A stretch of 64,000 nt of DNA. It comes from Myxococcus stipitatus DSM 14675 (GTDB lineage: Bacteria; Myxococcota; Myxococcia; Myxococcales; Myxococcaceae). Of the stretch, positions 10,707-19,145 are shown piece after piece. Each line of letters begins with the position of its first letter. Position 1 is the stretch's first letter. Location: assembly GCF_000331735.1 (NCBI RefSeq), contig NC_020126.1, positions 3,968,001 through 4,032,000 of the forward strand, written 5' to 3'. The translations under genes were made by a program, and so were the position numbers. The notes below the pieces were generated by a model. It was given only the letters and a program-made list of their open reading frames with translations. It searched no databases and was not told the DNA's origin.

Positions 10707-10734
10707 AGGCCGCGTGGTGAGAAGGGGAGGGTAC

Positions 10735-11802
10735 ATGGAGCCGTCCGCACGCAGGGAAGAAGCGCCGCTGACCCCTCGGGAAATCTATGAGCGGCTGGAC
10801 CGCTACGTCATCGGCCAGGACGCCGCGAAGCGCGCGGTGGCCATCGCCGCCCACAACCACCTCAAGCGGGTCCAGGCCCGCAGGGTGAGGCGGCAGTCGC
10901 TCATCAAGAAGTCCAACATCCTGCTCATCGGCCCCACCGGGAGCGGCAAGACGCACATCGCCCGCAACCTGGCGGACATCCTCCACGTGCCGTTCACCAC
11001 CGTGGACGCCACCGAGTACACGGAGGCGGGCTACTACGGGAAGGACGTGGAGGTGATGATCTCCGACCTGCTCCTCAAGGCGAACCACTCCGTCGAGGAC
11101 ACGCAGCGGGGCATCATCTTCGTGGACGAGGTGGACAAGATTGCCCGCCGCTCGCAGGGCGCCCGCAACGGTGCGGGCAGCCGGGACATCGGCGGGGAGG
11201 GTGTCCAGCAGGGCCTGCTCAAGCTCCTGGAGGGGCGCGAGGTCTACGTGCCGCTCAACGTCACCCAGGCGTGGAACAAGAGCGACTTCGTGCAGGTGGA
11301 CACGCGCGACATCCTCTTCATCTGCGCGGGCACCTTCAGCGACCTGCACGACGCGGGGGACGAGTCCAGCCGGCCGCTGGGCTTCGGCGCGGATGCCGCG
11401 GCCCGCTTGCGCAGGCGCATCAGCACCCGGCAGCTGGTGGAGTTCGGGATGCTGGCGGAGTTCCTCGGGCGCCTGCCGGTGGTGGTGCAGCTGGAGCTCT
11501 TGGGCGAGCCGGAGCTGATGCGCGTCCTCACGGAGCCGCCGGACTCCATCGTCCGGGAGTTTCATGAGCTGCTGGCCATGGATGACCTGGAGCTGGACTT
11601 CGATGACGCGGCCCTCCGCGAGGTGGTGCACTACTCGGTGTCTCGCGGGCTGGGGGCTCGCGGGCTGCGCTCCATCCTGGAGCACGTCATGGCGGATGTC
11701 ATGTTCGAGGCTCCCGAACATCGCAAGCGGCATCTTCGCGTGGACGCGGACTACGTGCGCGCGCGGCTGAAGGGGCTGGATGCCGTGCAGCTCAACGTGT
11801 GA
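10735..11802 (+). CDS. ClpX-like AAA+ unfoldase without the zinc-binding domain
   Basis: A 355-residue AAA+ ATPase. It has Walker A GPTGSGKTH (residues 66-74), Walker B IIFVDEVDK (127-135), the ClpX-type segment GGEGVQQGLLKLLEG, and sensor region AEFLGRLPV. The pore loop reads GYYG where ClpX and HslU have GYVG. The N-terminal zinc domain that recruits ClpX substrates is absent, so the protein is ~60 residues shorter than ClpX. A candidate ClpP-docking tripeptide LGF (215-217) is kept in the equivalent loop, so it may still work with a ClpP. GGGGAGGG just upstream supports ATG 10735. Its end overlaps the convergent CvpA gene by 11 bases. Confidence 0.85.
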   Translation: MEPSARREEAPLTPREIYERLDRYVIGQDAAKRAVAIAAHNHLKRVQARRVRRQSLIKKSNILLIGPTGSGKTHIARNLADILHVPFTTVDATEYTEAGYYGKDVEVMISDLLLKANHSVEDTQRGIIFVDEVDKIARRSQGARNGAGSRDIGGEGVQQGLLKLLEGREVYVPLNVTQAWNKSDFVQVDTRDILFICAGTFSDLHDAGDESSRPLGFGADAAARLRRRISTRQLVEFGMLAEFLGRLPVVVQLELLGEPELMRVLTEPPDSIVREFHELLAMDDLELDFDDAALREVVHYSVSRGLGARGLRSILEHVMADVMFEAPEHRKRHLRVDADYVRARLKGLDAVQLNV

Positions 11803-12559
11803 CGTCGTCGTGACGCTCGGAGGCTCGGGCCGCCGCTCCCAGGCGCGCGGCCACGTCCGGGTCCTGGATGAGCTGGAGGACCAGGTCGTTGCGCAGGAGC
11901 GCGGCGGTGTCTCCTCGCGCGAGCGCCTGCTTCACCTTGTCGTCCTGGAGCAGCTTCAGGAAGCGCGGGTCCTTGCGCAGGGCCTTGTAGGCGGGGTCGT
12001 TCTTGAGCTGGGCCGCGCGCTCCGGGTCTCCCGCCGCCTTCGCCACCTGGACCATGTCGTCCATGGGGGCGAACTGGGTCATCTCGAAGAGGTTGAAGCG
12101 GCGCGCGGCCTGGGCGGCCAGCGAGTCGTGGGGGGAGACACCCAGGCGCCGGCCGGCGACGATGACGTGCTGCTCGAAGAAGGCGAGCGCGCTGAGGGCC
12201 AGCCACGCGAAGGCGGCCGTCTTTCCCGCGCCGAGCAGGAAGCCCAGCAGCCGGTCCACGCTGCGGTCCTGGTTGTCCTTGCCGGTGGCGAGGAAGCGCT
12301 GGAGGAGCGAGCCCAGCGCGTAGCGGACCGAGAGCCACACGCAGATGAAGAGGAGCACCGTGCCGGCGACGAGGCCGACGAGCAGCGGGCCGTCGAGGGC
12401 CTCCGCCATGTGGGGCGCGACGAGCGGCCCCAGCTTGCGTGAGGCGAAGTAGCCCAGCGCGAGGCCCACCCAGTTGGCCACCTGGCGCGACGCCCCGGTG
12501 AAGGCGCCGATGAGGCCGAAGAACAGCACCATGCCCAGGATGATGAGGTCGATGACCAT
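11792..12559 (-). CDS. CvpA-family membrane protein with C-terminal extension
   Basis: A 255-residue protein whose first ~140 residues contain four hydrophobic segments in the CvpA/colicin-V-production arrangement (DLIILGMVLFFGLIGAFTGA, the ANWVGLALGY segment, the LVGLVAGTVLLFICVW segment, and LLGFLLGAGK with the following hydrophobic run). The remaining ~110 residues are soluble, helical and charged, with repeated LKNDPAYKALRKDPRFLKLL-like pairs typical of myxobacterial CvpA homologues. It is the third gene of the Hsp70/J-protein operon, starting 27 bases after the J-protein gene. Function in this organism is unknown. Confidence 0.8.
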   Translation of the reverse strand: MVIDLIILGMVLFFGLIGAFTGASRQVANWVGLALGYFASRKLGPLVAPHMAEALDGPLLVGLVAGTVLLFICVWLSVRYALGSLLQRFLATGKDNQDRSVDRLLGFLLGAGKTAAFAWLALSALAFFEQHVIVAGRRLGVSPHDSLAAQAARRFNLFEMTQFAPMDDMVQVAKAAGDPERAAQLKNDPAYKALRKDPRFLKLLQDDKVKQALARGDTAALLRNDLVLQLIQDPDVAARLGAAARASERHDDVTR

Positions 12560-12586
12560 GGGGCTTTCCGGCGCCTCCGCGTGGCG

Positions 12587-15049
12587 TCAGCGAATCTTGA
12601 ACGAGTCGCCCTTGCCCTTGGACTCTTCCTGCAGACGCTTCTGGGCTTCGAGGAGGCTCTCCTTGTAGCGCGCGTTGGAGGGCTCGTAGGTGAGGGCCAT
12701 CTTGAGGTTCCGCTCGGCGGCGGACCAGTTGTTGGCCTCGATGTCCTTCTGGGCCTGTTGGTAGAACTGGCGTCCCTTGGGGTGGGTGCCGATCTGCTCC
12801 TCCTGCTCCTTCTTCGCGGCGGCCTTGGTCTCCGCCTCGGAGGCCTCGGTGAAGCGCAGCTTCTGGGCGCGCTCCGGGCTCGAGATGTCGGCGAGGTACT
12901 TCTTGCGCTTCGTGTCGTCGCGCAGGACGTAGTAGGCCTCGGTGACGCGCTTGTAGAGCTCGTGGACCTGCTCCTTCAGGAGCTTGTCCGTGATGTGGAA
13001 GAAGCGGTCCGGGTGGTACGTGCGGCTCTCGCGGTAGAACGCCTTCTTGATGTCGGCGGGAGCGGCGGTGCGCTCCAGCAGGAGCACCTCGAAGTAGTCG
13101 AGCTGGTCCAGCTTCGCGCAGCGCGACGCGAGGTCCGCGAGCTGGTTCGCGTCGAGCCCGGTGCCCTTGCCCGCGCTGCCCGGCGGAGGCGGTGGAGACA
13201 CCGCGCTCGCGGGAGGTGGAGGTGGCGTCAGCGGCGCCACCGAGGGGATCGCCGGCGCGATGGGCGGCACCACGGGGCTGACCGAGGGGGCTCGAGGCGC
13301 GGCGGCCACGGGCGCCACGGTTCCCGCAGGAGGGGGACGGGGCGGCAGCGAGGCGGGGGCGATCGCCGGGAGCGACATGGTCGGCCGGGAGCCTGGACGC
13401 GGTTGGGGCGGGGAGCCTGGGGGCGGAGGCGGTGCGACCTGTCCGACGGCGAGCGTCGGCGGAGGGCGCGGCGGAGTCGCGGGCGCGGCGGGAATGCTCG
13501 GGACGATGGGGCGAGGAGCCGCGGCGGCCTGCGGCTGGAGCGCGGGCACTGCGGGCGCGATGGAGGGCACCATCGGTGCGATGGAGGGGGCCATCGGCGG
13601 GACGGAGGGCACACCTTGCGAGGCGGAGGGGGCCATCGGCGCGACGGAGGGCACACCTTGCGAGGCGGAGGGGGCCATCGGCGCGATGGTGGGCACACCT
13701 TGCGCGACGGGGCGGACGGAGGGAACCGCCGGCACAGGCGCGATGCCCGGAGCAACGGGCGGGGGTGTACTTCCCACGGGGGCCGCTCGCGCCACGGGCG
13801 CACCCTGTACGGTGGAGACCGGAGGAGGATTCGTGCCCGCCACTGGAGCGCGAGGCGCGGGGCCCGTGACCGGAGCGGGCGTGGGAGGCACTGCGCCTGA
13901 TGTCCGGCTCGCGACCGGATCAGGAGGCACTGCGCCGTGTCGGAGGCTCGCGACTGGAGCAGGAGTCGGAGGCACGGCCCCTGGCGCCCTGCTCGCGACA
14001 GGCGCAGGAGGCACTGCGCTGGCAGTGGGCCCCGCGATTGGAGCCGTCGCGGGAGGAACGGCTCCGGATGCGCGGCCCGCGACTGGCGCCGCAGTGAGAG
14101 GCCTGTCGCCGGGCGCGGGCGGAGGTGCTGCCGAGGGCGTGCCAGCAACGCGAGGCGGCGTACCCGAGAGCGGCGCGGCCACTCCCGGCTGTGCTCCGCG
14201 AACCGTGACGGGCGCGGGAGTCAGCGGAGCTCCTGCACCTGTTGCCGACGTGGGCACCCCGCTTTGCGGCAGGCTGCTCGCCGCGACACCGGGCGGCGCG
14301 GATGCCGGAGACACTCCGGGCTGCGCACCCACGGGCGCGACACGCGGCGCGGGAGTCCCGGGCACGGCTCGCGGCGCCGTGGCTCCTGCACCCGGAGGCG
14401 CGAGCCCCACGGGCGTCCCACGTGGATCAGGCCCCGAAACAGGCGGCGCGGGAGTCCCGGGCACGGCTTGCGGCGCCACTGCTCCTGCACCCGGAGACGC
14501 GAGCCCCACGGGCGCGACACGCGGCGCGGGAGTCCCGGGCACGGCTCGCGGCGCCGTGGCTCCTGCACCCGGAGACGCGAGCCCCACGGGCGTCCCACGT
14601 GGATCAGGCCCCGAAACAGGCGGAGCGGGAGGCACGGCCCCTCGCGCCACCTCTCCACCCGGCGGCGGCGGTGGCATCCCCGCGCGTGCTGCCGAAGGCT
14701 GTTGCGGCACCGCGGCGGGCGCACCCACCGCCGGCATCGCCGCCACCGTGGGCCTGGCACCCGCGGGCGTGGAGGCACTCACGGTGGGCAGCCCCGTGGC
14801 ACTCATCCGCTGCGGCGCTGGCGCGGAGACCGCGGGGATGGACACCGTGGGCCGCTGTGACTGGGGCACGGAGGGCGCGGCGACCCCGGGAGGGGCCGCC
14901 TGTGCCGAGGCCACCGGCTTCGCGACGGGTGCGGGCGTGGTCGGCACGGCGGCCGTCATCCGTGGAATGGCGGGACGCGCGGGAGCCGCCGGTGTCCCGG
15001 GCGGGCCTCCCGGCGGCTTGCCGGAGCTGGGATCGGATGGCTCGGACAT
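12587..15049 (-). CDS. J-domain protein with long Pro/Ala-rich N-terminal region
   Basis: An 820-residue co-chaperone-like protein. Residues 1 to about 640 are low-complexity, rich in Pro, Ala, Val and Gly, and probably disordered. A J-domain follows at about 650-720, with the catalytic HPD at about 679 (RTYHPDRFF), then a charged region and a short TPR-like C-terminus (AERNLKMALTYEPSNARYKE). The J-domain would stimulate ATP hydrolysis by an Hsp70; the partner is most likely the Hsp70 encoded 9 bases upstream in the same operon. No zinc-finger or client-binding domain of classical DnaJ is present. The low-complexity region contains recent internal DNA duplications. Confidence 0.85.
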   Translation of the reverse strand: MSEPSDPSSGKPPGGPPGTPAAPARPAIPRMTAAVPTTPAPVAKPVASAQAAPPGVAAPSVPQSQRPTVSIPAVSAPAPQRMSATGLPTVSASTPAGARPTVAAMPAVGAPAAVPQQPSAARAGMPPPPPGGEVARGAVPPAPPVSGPDPRGTPVGLASPGAGATAPRAVPGTPAPRVAPVGLASPGAGAVAPQAVPGTPAPPVSGPDPRGTPVGLAPPGAGATAPRAVPGTPAPRVAPVGAQPGVSPASAPPGVAASSLPQSGVPTSATGAGAPLTPAPVTVRGAQPGVAAPLSGTPPRVAGTPSAAPPPAPGDRPLTAAPVAGRASGAVPPATAPIAGPTASAVPPAPVASRAPGAVPPTPAPVASLRHGAVPPDPVASRTSGAVPPTPAPVTGPAPRAPVAGTNPPPVSTVQGAPVARAAPVGSTPPPVAPGIAPVPAVPSVRPVAQGVPTIAPMAPSASQGVPSVAPMAPSASQGVPSVPPMAPSIAPMVPSIAPAVPALQPQAAAAPRPIVPSIPAAPATPPRPPPTLAVGQVAPPPPPGSPPQPRPGSRPTMSLPAIAPASLPPRPPPAGTVAPVAAAPRAPSVSPVVPPIAPAIPSVAPLTPPPPPASAVSPPPPPGSAGKGTGLDANQLADLASRCAKLDQLDYFEVLLLERTAAPADIKKAFYRESRTYHPDRFFHITDKLLKEQVHELYKRVTEAYYVLRDDTKRKKYLADISSPERAQKLRFTEASEAETKAAAKKEQEEQIGTHPKGRQFYQQAQKDIEANNWSAAERNLKMALTYEPSNARYKESLLEAQKRLQEESKGKGDSFKIR
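13595..13700. repeat. Short tandem repeat inside the J-protein gene
   Basis: The sequence GAGGGCACACCTTGCGAGGC and its flank (reaching GGGGCCATCGGCGCGA) recur in adjacent copies, with a diverged partial copy on each side. Translated on the minus strand they give repeats of the type APMAPSASQGVPSV. The period is a multiple of three, so the reading frame is kept. Confidence 0.7.
14330..14632. repeat. 177-bp-period near-identical repeat inside the J-protein gene
   Basis: About 125 bases starting at 14330 recur at 14507 with only two mismatches seen, a period of 177 bases (59 codons). A shorter related copy lies between them. The encoded segments are of the type PVGLASPGAGATAPRAVPGT. Near-identity implies recent slippage or unequal crossover within the disordered arm. 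Confidence 0.8.
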
Positions 15050-15058
15050 CGGGGTCGT

Positions 15059-16666
15059 CTACTGGGCCACGGCGGGCAGGTCGGTGTTGTGGTGCCCGGC
15101 GAGACGGGTGCTCCGGTTCGCCTGGATGGACTTCTGGATGTCGGCCTCGGTCATGCCGGACGACAGCGTGATGGTCGTCGACGTCTTCTGACCCGTCTCC
15201 GTGTCACACGCGGAGACGTTCACCAGGCCATCGGTGTTGATCTCGAAGGTGACCTCGATCTTCACCTCGCCGCGATACCCGATGCGGAACCCCGCGAACT
15301 CGAACTCGCCGAGCATCTCGCACTCATCGGCCCGGTTGGACTCGCCCTGATACACGCGAATCTTCACCTTCTCCTGGCCATCGCGGCTGGTGGTGAACGC
15401 CTTCGAGCGGTCGATGGGCACCGGCGTGTTCTTGTCGATGATCTTCTCGGTGTACCCACCCACCGTGCCGATGCGCAGCGTCAGCGGCGTGACGTCCACC
15501 AGGAACGTCTCCGTCTTGCTGTCCAGCAGCGCATGCGACTGGAGCGCCGCGCCCATCGCCACGACCTGGTCGGGATTGATTCCCTCCAGCGGCGCCTTCT
15601 GGAAGTAGTGCTTCACCGAGTTGCGGATGATGGGCAGCCGCGTCGGTCCACCCACCAGGATGACCGCGTCGATGTCCGCCGCCGTCAGCCGCGCACTCTG
15701 CAGCGCCTCGTCGCACACCTTGAACGTGCGCTGCACCAGGTCCATCACCATCCGGTTGAACTGGTCCTGGTTGAGCGTGTTGCGCAGGTCCATCACGTTG
15801 CCCTGCGCGTCCTGGCAGATGCCCGCGCAGAGGATGTCCGCGTGGCCCGTCTGCCCCACGTCGATCTTCGCCTTCTCCGCGGCCTCCTTCAGCATCTGCA
15901 GACAGAACTTGTTCTGCCGCAAATCCAACCGCGTCTTGCCCAGGAAGTCGTCCGCCAGGTACGTCATGATGCGGTCGTCGAAGTCGTCGCCGCCCAGGTA
16001 CGTGTCGCCCGCCGTCGCGAGCACCTCGAAGACGTCCTTGCCAATCTCCAGGATGGACACGTCGAACGTGCCGCCGCCCAGGTCATACACGACGACGCGC
16101 TGATTGACGTCCCGTCCGAAACCGTACGCCAGCGCCGCGGCGGTGGGCTCGTTGAGGATGCGAAGCACCTCCAGCCCCGCGATGCGACCGGCGTCCTTGG
16201 TGGCCTGGCGCTGGTTGTCGTTGAAGTACGCGGGCACGGTGACCACGGCCTTGGTCACCTCGCGGCCCAGGTACGTCTCCGCCACCGCCTTCATCTCCTT
16301 GAGCACCAGCGCGGAGATCTCCGGCAACGAATACGTCCGCTCCCGCACACCGATGCGCACCGAGTTGTTGTCGCCCTCGACAATCCGATACGGCATCACC
16401 GCCTGCGCCTTCTTCACCTCGTCGGAGAAGTAGTAGCGCCCGATGAGCCGCTTCGCGGAGTACACCGTCATCTCCGGGCTGGTGATGATGTTCTTCTTCG
16501 CGGCGTTGCCCACCAGCACCGAGCCATCCTCGAGGAAGGACACGCAGGAGGCATGCGTCGTCTCGCCCCACTCATTGGGGATGACGAGGGGCTGGCCGTC
16601 CTGGACCACCGACACGCACGAGTACGACGTGCCGAGGTCGATGCCGATTGCGATGTCGTCCGACAT
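15059..16666 (-). CDS. Hsp70-family chaperone (short DnaK paralogue)
   Basis: A 535-residue Hsp70. The nucleotide-binding domain is complete: phosphate-1 motif [11 protein letters not shown] near the start, [17 protein letters not shown] (about 145-160), [14 protein letters not shown], connect/phosphate-2 [13 protein letters not shown], and adenosine motif [11 protein letters not shown] substrate-binding beta-domain follows, with the linker-like [12 protein letters not shown]. The protein ends about 100 residues short of DnaK, so most of the helical lid is missing. It heads a leftward operon with the J-protein and CvpA genes, suggesting a dedicated chaperone pair rather than the general DnaK. 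A 5'-leader hairpin lies at 16714-16732. Confidence 0.92.
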   Translation of the reverse strand: MSDDIAIGIDLGTSYSCVSVVQDGQPLVIPNEWGETTHASCVSFLEDGSVLVGNAAKKNIITSPEMTVYSAKRLIGRYYFSDEVKKAQAVMPYRIVEGDNNSVRIGVRERTYSLPEISALVLKEMKAVAETYLGREVTKAVVTVPAYFNDNQRQATKDAGRIAGLEVLRILNEPTAAALAYGFGRDVNQRVVVYDLGGGTFDVSILEIGKDVFEVLATAGDTYLGGDDFDDRIMTYLADDFLGKTRLDLRQNKFCLQMLKEAAEKAKIDVGQTGHADILCAGICQDAQGNVMDLRNTLNQDQFNRMVMDLVQRTFKVCDEALQSARLTAADIDAVILVGGPTRLPIIRNSVKHYFQKAPLEGINPDQVVAMGAALQSHALLDSKTETFLVDVTPLTLRIGTVGGYTEKIIDKNTPVPIDRSKAFTTSRDGQEKVKIRVYQGESNRADECEMLGEFEFAGFRIGYRGEVKIEVTFEINTDGLVNVSACDTETGQKTSTTITLSSGMTEADIQKSIQANRSTRLAGHHNTDLPAVAQ

Positions 16667-16713
16667 TCCATCTCCGGTGAAGGGCTCGAGCCCGAGGCCG
16701 TCGGTGAAGCGCC

Positions 16714-16732
16714 CGGAGGTTAGGAGCCTCCG
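16714..16732 (-). promoter_or_regulatory. Hairpin in the leader of the Hsp70 operon
   Basis: CGGAGG (16714-16719) pairs with CCTCCG (16727-16732) across a 7-base loop, about 50 bases upstream of the Hsp70 start codon. It could affect transcript stability or translation; no known thermosensor class is recognised. Confidence 0.25.
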
Positions 16733-16814
16733 CCGGACGTGTCAATGTTCGTGCAATGTAAAGCCTAGCTATTTCAGGCACTTAGCGATGAGTTGACCAG
16801 TCGGGGGTGCTGGC

Positions 16815-16843
16815 TTGAGGGGGGAATGGGACGTCATTATCTA
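16815..16843 (+). promoter_or_regulatory. Predicted promoter of the glutaminase-fold gene
   Basis: TTGAGG (16815-16820), a 17-base spacer, then TATCTA (16838-16843). Transcription would begin near 16850, just before the AAGGAG ribosome site (16851-16856) that serves the ATG at 16866. This arrangement fixes the start codon of the downstream gene. Confidence 0.45.
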
Positions 16844-16865
16844 TGGGGAAAAGGAGTTCTCCCTC

Positions 16866-17702
16866 ATGTCCGTTGTCCTTGCCGCCCTCACGTCGGACCC
16901 GAATCTGCTGAAGTGCGAGCTGCACCGGCTCGCGGGGCAGGTGCTCGTGCAGACGGAGCCTCGGGCCAACGCGATGGGAGTGGGGGCCTATGCCCAGGAT
17001 GAGGTCCTCCTGCGGCGCTTCTCCAGTGCGGAAGCGGACCCTTCACTCGCGCAGCTGGCCCCACCCAACGAGTCGGAGGCCCTGCTGTTCCATGCGAGCC
17101 GGCTGCCCGTGGGCCTCTCGTTCGAGGAGAACACCCAGCCCTTCCGAGCGCGCCGCTGGTTGTTCGCCCACCAGGGCAGTGTGAGTGGCTTCGACGCACT
17201 GCGTGCACCGCTGATGGCGTCGCTGCCCGAACACATCCAGCGCCTGGTGCGTGGGTCGACCGACAGCGAGGTGCTGTTCGGCGTCTTCCTGCGTCACCTG
17301 CGGGACGTGGGGCGCACGGATGATCCTCGGCTGGAGGCGCGGGTCGCCGGGGGACTCCTGGCGGACACCGCTCGCGAGGTCATCAAGCGCTCCATGGAGG
17401 CAGGCATCCCCCGCGCCTCCACCCTGAACCTGGTGGCCACCAATGGCTTCATCCTGGTGGCCTGCCGGTTCGGCGAGGAGCCGCTGTATTACTCACGCCT
17501 GGAAGGCGGCACGGAGTGTGAGCCCTGCGGTGTGACGGCGAGCACTCCCGAGACGCAGCCCGCGGTGGGGGCCCACCGCCGCCGCCGCACCGTCGTCGTC
17601 GCCAGTCACTTGAAGCGCCCGGGAAGCTGGGTGGAGTTGCCTCGCGGCACCACGCTCGCCGTGGGGCCGGACCTCCAGGTTCAGCTCGTCACCGGAACTT
17701 GA
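16866..17702 (+). CDS. Class II glutamine-amidotransferase-like protein lacking the catalytic Cys
   Basis: A 278-residue protein resembling the YafJ/EgtC-type Ntn glutaminases: a segment with conserved RANAMGVGAYAQD, ESEALLFHASRLPVG, FRARRWLFAHQGSVSGFD, and a C-terminal part containing TSTP-like STPET and WVELPRGT. In active members residue 2 is the nucleophilic Cys, exposed as the new N-terminus. Here the well-supported start (AAGGAG 9 bases upstream, promoter at 16815-16843) gives Met-Ser-Val, so the nucleophile is replaced by Ser or lost. It is divergent from the Hsp70 operon. The role is unknown; it may be a non-catalytic relative. Confidence 0.75.
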   Translation: MSVVLAALTSDPNLLKCELHRLAGQVLVQTEPRANAMGVGAYAQDEVLLRRFSSAEADPSLAQLAPPNESEALLFHASRLPVGLSFEENTQPFRARRWLFAHQGSVSGFDALRAPLMASLPEHIQRLVRGSTDSEVLFGVFLRHLRDVGRTDDPRLEARVAGGLLADTAREVIKRSMEAGIPRASTLNLVATNGFILVACRFGEEPLYYSRLEGGTECEPCGVTASTPETQPAVGAHRRRRTVVVASHLKRPGSWVELPRGTTLAVGPDLQVQLVTGT

Positions 17703-17834
17703 GCGCTCGGGGCGCTCCCCGCGTGTAGAGTCTCACGCGCGTCGCGCGGGGTGTTTCCGCCCCTGGCGCTTGGGGTGCCTCGTGTGTTGACGCACGGAAA
17801 TCCCGAAGCGTGCTGGCGCGAGCCAGTGAAACAT

Positions 17835-17844
17835 GGATTGTAAA
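17835..17844 (+). promoter_or_regulatory. Upstream half-site of an operator-like motif
   Basis: GGATTGTAAA here is identical to the reverse complement of the right arm of the inverted repeat at 17903-17926 and lies 68 bases upstream of that repeat. Together they make three copies of one motif in the gene-free stretch before the partner-switching operon. Confidence 0.45.
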
Positions 17845-17902
17845 CAGCAAAATCAAGTAACTCGGACACCGCTTGCGGGGATGAGCAGCGGAGTTGCGGG
17901 GT

Positions 17903-17926
17903 GGATTGTGAACCTCTTTACAATCC
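17903..17926. promoter_or_regulatory. Inverted-repeat operator candidate of the partner-switching operon
   Basis: GGATTGTGAA-cctc-TTTACAATCC: 10-base arms matching at 9 of 10 positions, with a 4-base spacer. The left arm differs from the perfect complement only at G versus A. It sits about 60-80 bases upstream of the most likely start of the first RsbT-like gene. The surrounding 17703-17988 holds no convincing gene and is noticeably more AT-rich than its neighbours, as expected for a regulated promoter. The binding protein is unknown. Confidence 0.5.
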
Positions 17927-17988
17927 GCGGGCATTCATTGCCTGATTCTCACTCTCGCAATCTCCAGCAGATTCCTCAGGGACTGATT

Positions 17989-18447
17989 TTGCCGTCGCCC
18001 CAAGTGTCCACAGTGGTGCCTGAGTCGCGGTTGACCGTGGTGGTTCGCCATCCGGTGGACTCGGTGGTGGCCGCGTCGTTGGCGCGGCGGTTCGGACGGG
18101 AGTCGGGGTTGTCGGCGGCGTCCAGCGCGGAGGTGGCCCTGGTGGTGAGTGAGCTGGCCACCAACCTGGTCCGCCACACGCGGCAGGGTGGGACGGTGGA
18201 GCTGTGGCGCGAGGACGCCTGGCTCTGCATCCGCGCGTTGGACCGAGGCCCTGGCATGACGGAGCCCGAGCGGCTCTTCGCGGGCCGGGAGGGCCGTCCG
18301 GGGCCGTTGCCGGGGGAGAGTCTGGGAGAAGGTGGCGCCGCGGTGCGACGGCTGACCGACGAGGTCCGCGTGTCCAACCGCGAGGGTGGGGGGCTGGAAG
18401 TGTTTGCTCGCAAGCGCATGACACGGGAGGCGAGGAGAACGTGGTGA
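17989..18447 (+). CDS. RsbT/RsbW-like serine kinase / anti-sigma regulatory factor (first copy)
   Basis: A GHKL-fold ATPase of the anti-sigma-factor type. The N box is SELATNLVRHT, the G1 box DRGPGM, and the later glycine-rich loop GEGGAAVRRLTDEV. Such kinases phosphorylate STAS-domain partners and release or capture a downstream regulator. The start is uncertain: TTG 17989 is chosen because AGGGA lies 6 bases upstream and the operator-like repeat lies farther upstream; in-frame ATGs at 17833 and 17881 would put that repeat inside the gene, and GTG 18004 is another choice. The stop overlaps the next gene's GTG start (GTGA), showing translational coupling. Confidence 0.82.
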   Translation: MPSPQVSTVVPESRLTVVVRHPVDSVVAASLARRFGRESGLSAASSAEVALVVSELATNLVRHTRQGGTVELWREDAWLCIRALDRGPGMTEPERLFAGREGRPGPLPGESLGEGGAAVRRLTDEVRVSNREGGGLEVFARKRMTREARRTW

Positions 18448-19145
18448 GCCGGGGCATGTTGAGCGCTCAGCTGTTGAGTGTATTGCAGCACTTCATGTCG
18501 GAGACCGCCGCGCGGTTGGTGTTGCGCGGCACGCTGGAGTCGCTGCGGGTGTCGGCGGATACGATGAGCGTGGCGGAGCTGCCTCGGGTCATCGATGCGC
18601 TGGAGCCGGCGACGCGGCACTTCGTGGACGCGGCTCGGAGGCCGGACCTGGCCGCGAAGCTCAGGGCCGTGATGGCGAAGGCCTCGGCGGCGTCCGCGCC
18701 GTCGCTCGGCCTGCGGGAGCCGAGCCCCCCGGCCGCCGCGGCGGCGACCCCGGAGGCTCGGCCCACGACGTACCTGGTGCGGACGGAGGCGGACGCGAGC
18801 CATGCGCGGCTGTCGGCGCGTGCGATGTGCGAGGCGTTGGGGGGGCGTGGCTATGAATGCCAGAAGGTCGCGACGGCGGTGAGCGAGCTGGCGCGCAACC
18901 AGATTTCGTATGCGGGGGGCGGCACCATCCAGCTGATTCCCGTGCAGTCGCCGCGCAAGCTCTTGCGCGTGCGCGCCGAGGACCAGGGGCGGGGCATTCC
19001 CGAGCTGGACCGGGTGCTGTCGGGGACGTACCGGAGCAAGACGGGGATGGGGTTGGGGCTCTTGGGCGTCAAGCGGCTGGCGGACAAGTTCGAGGTGAAC
19101 ACCGGCATCGCCGGGACGCAGGTGGAGTTCGAGGTGTGGCTGTGA
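18444..19145 (+). CDS. RsbT-like kinase with extra N-terminal domain (second copy)
   Basis: A 233-residue protein. The N-terminal ~90 residues are helical (SAQLLSVLQHFMSETAARLV...) and not recognised. A Pro/Ala linker follows, then a GHKL kinase domain at about 110-233 with SELARNQISYAGGG (N box), DQGRGIPELD (G1) and SKTGMGLGLLGVKRLADKF (G2 lid). This last motif is characteristic of RsbT, the switch kinase of stressosome-type modules. GTG 18444 overlaps the previous stop by four bases, and the same GTGA overlap occurs at its own 3' end. Confidence 0.85.
   Translation: MSRGMLSAQLLSVLQHFMSETAARLVLRGTLESLRVSADTMSVAELPRVIDALEPATRHFVDAARRPDLAAKLRAVMAKASAASAPSLGLREPSPPAAAAATPEARPTTYLVRTEADASHARLSARAMCEALGGRGYECQKVATAVSELARNQISYAGGGTIQLIPVQSPRKLLRVRAEDQGRGIPELDRVLSGTYRSKTGMGLGLLGVKRLADKFEVNTGIAGTQVEFEVWL

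Noticed and set aside
12581..13900. Plus-strand open frames opposite the J-protein gene
   Set aside because: They are Gly/Arg-rich mirror translations of the Pro/Ala-rich low-complexity region; the minus strand carries the J-domain.
17833..17988. An N-terminal extension of the first RsbT-like gene from the ATG at 17833
   Set aside because: The extension is unlike the family, contains the operator-like inverted repeat, and has no ribosome site.
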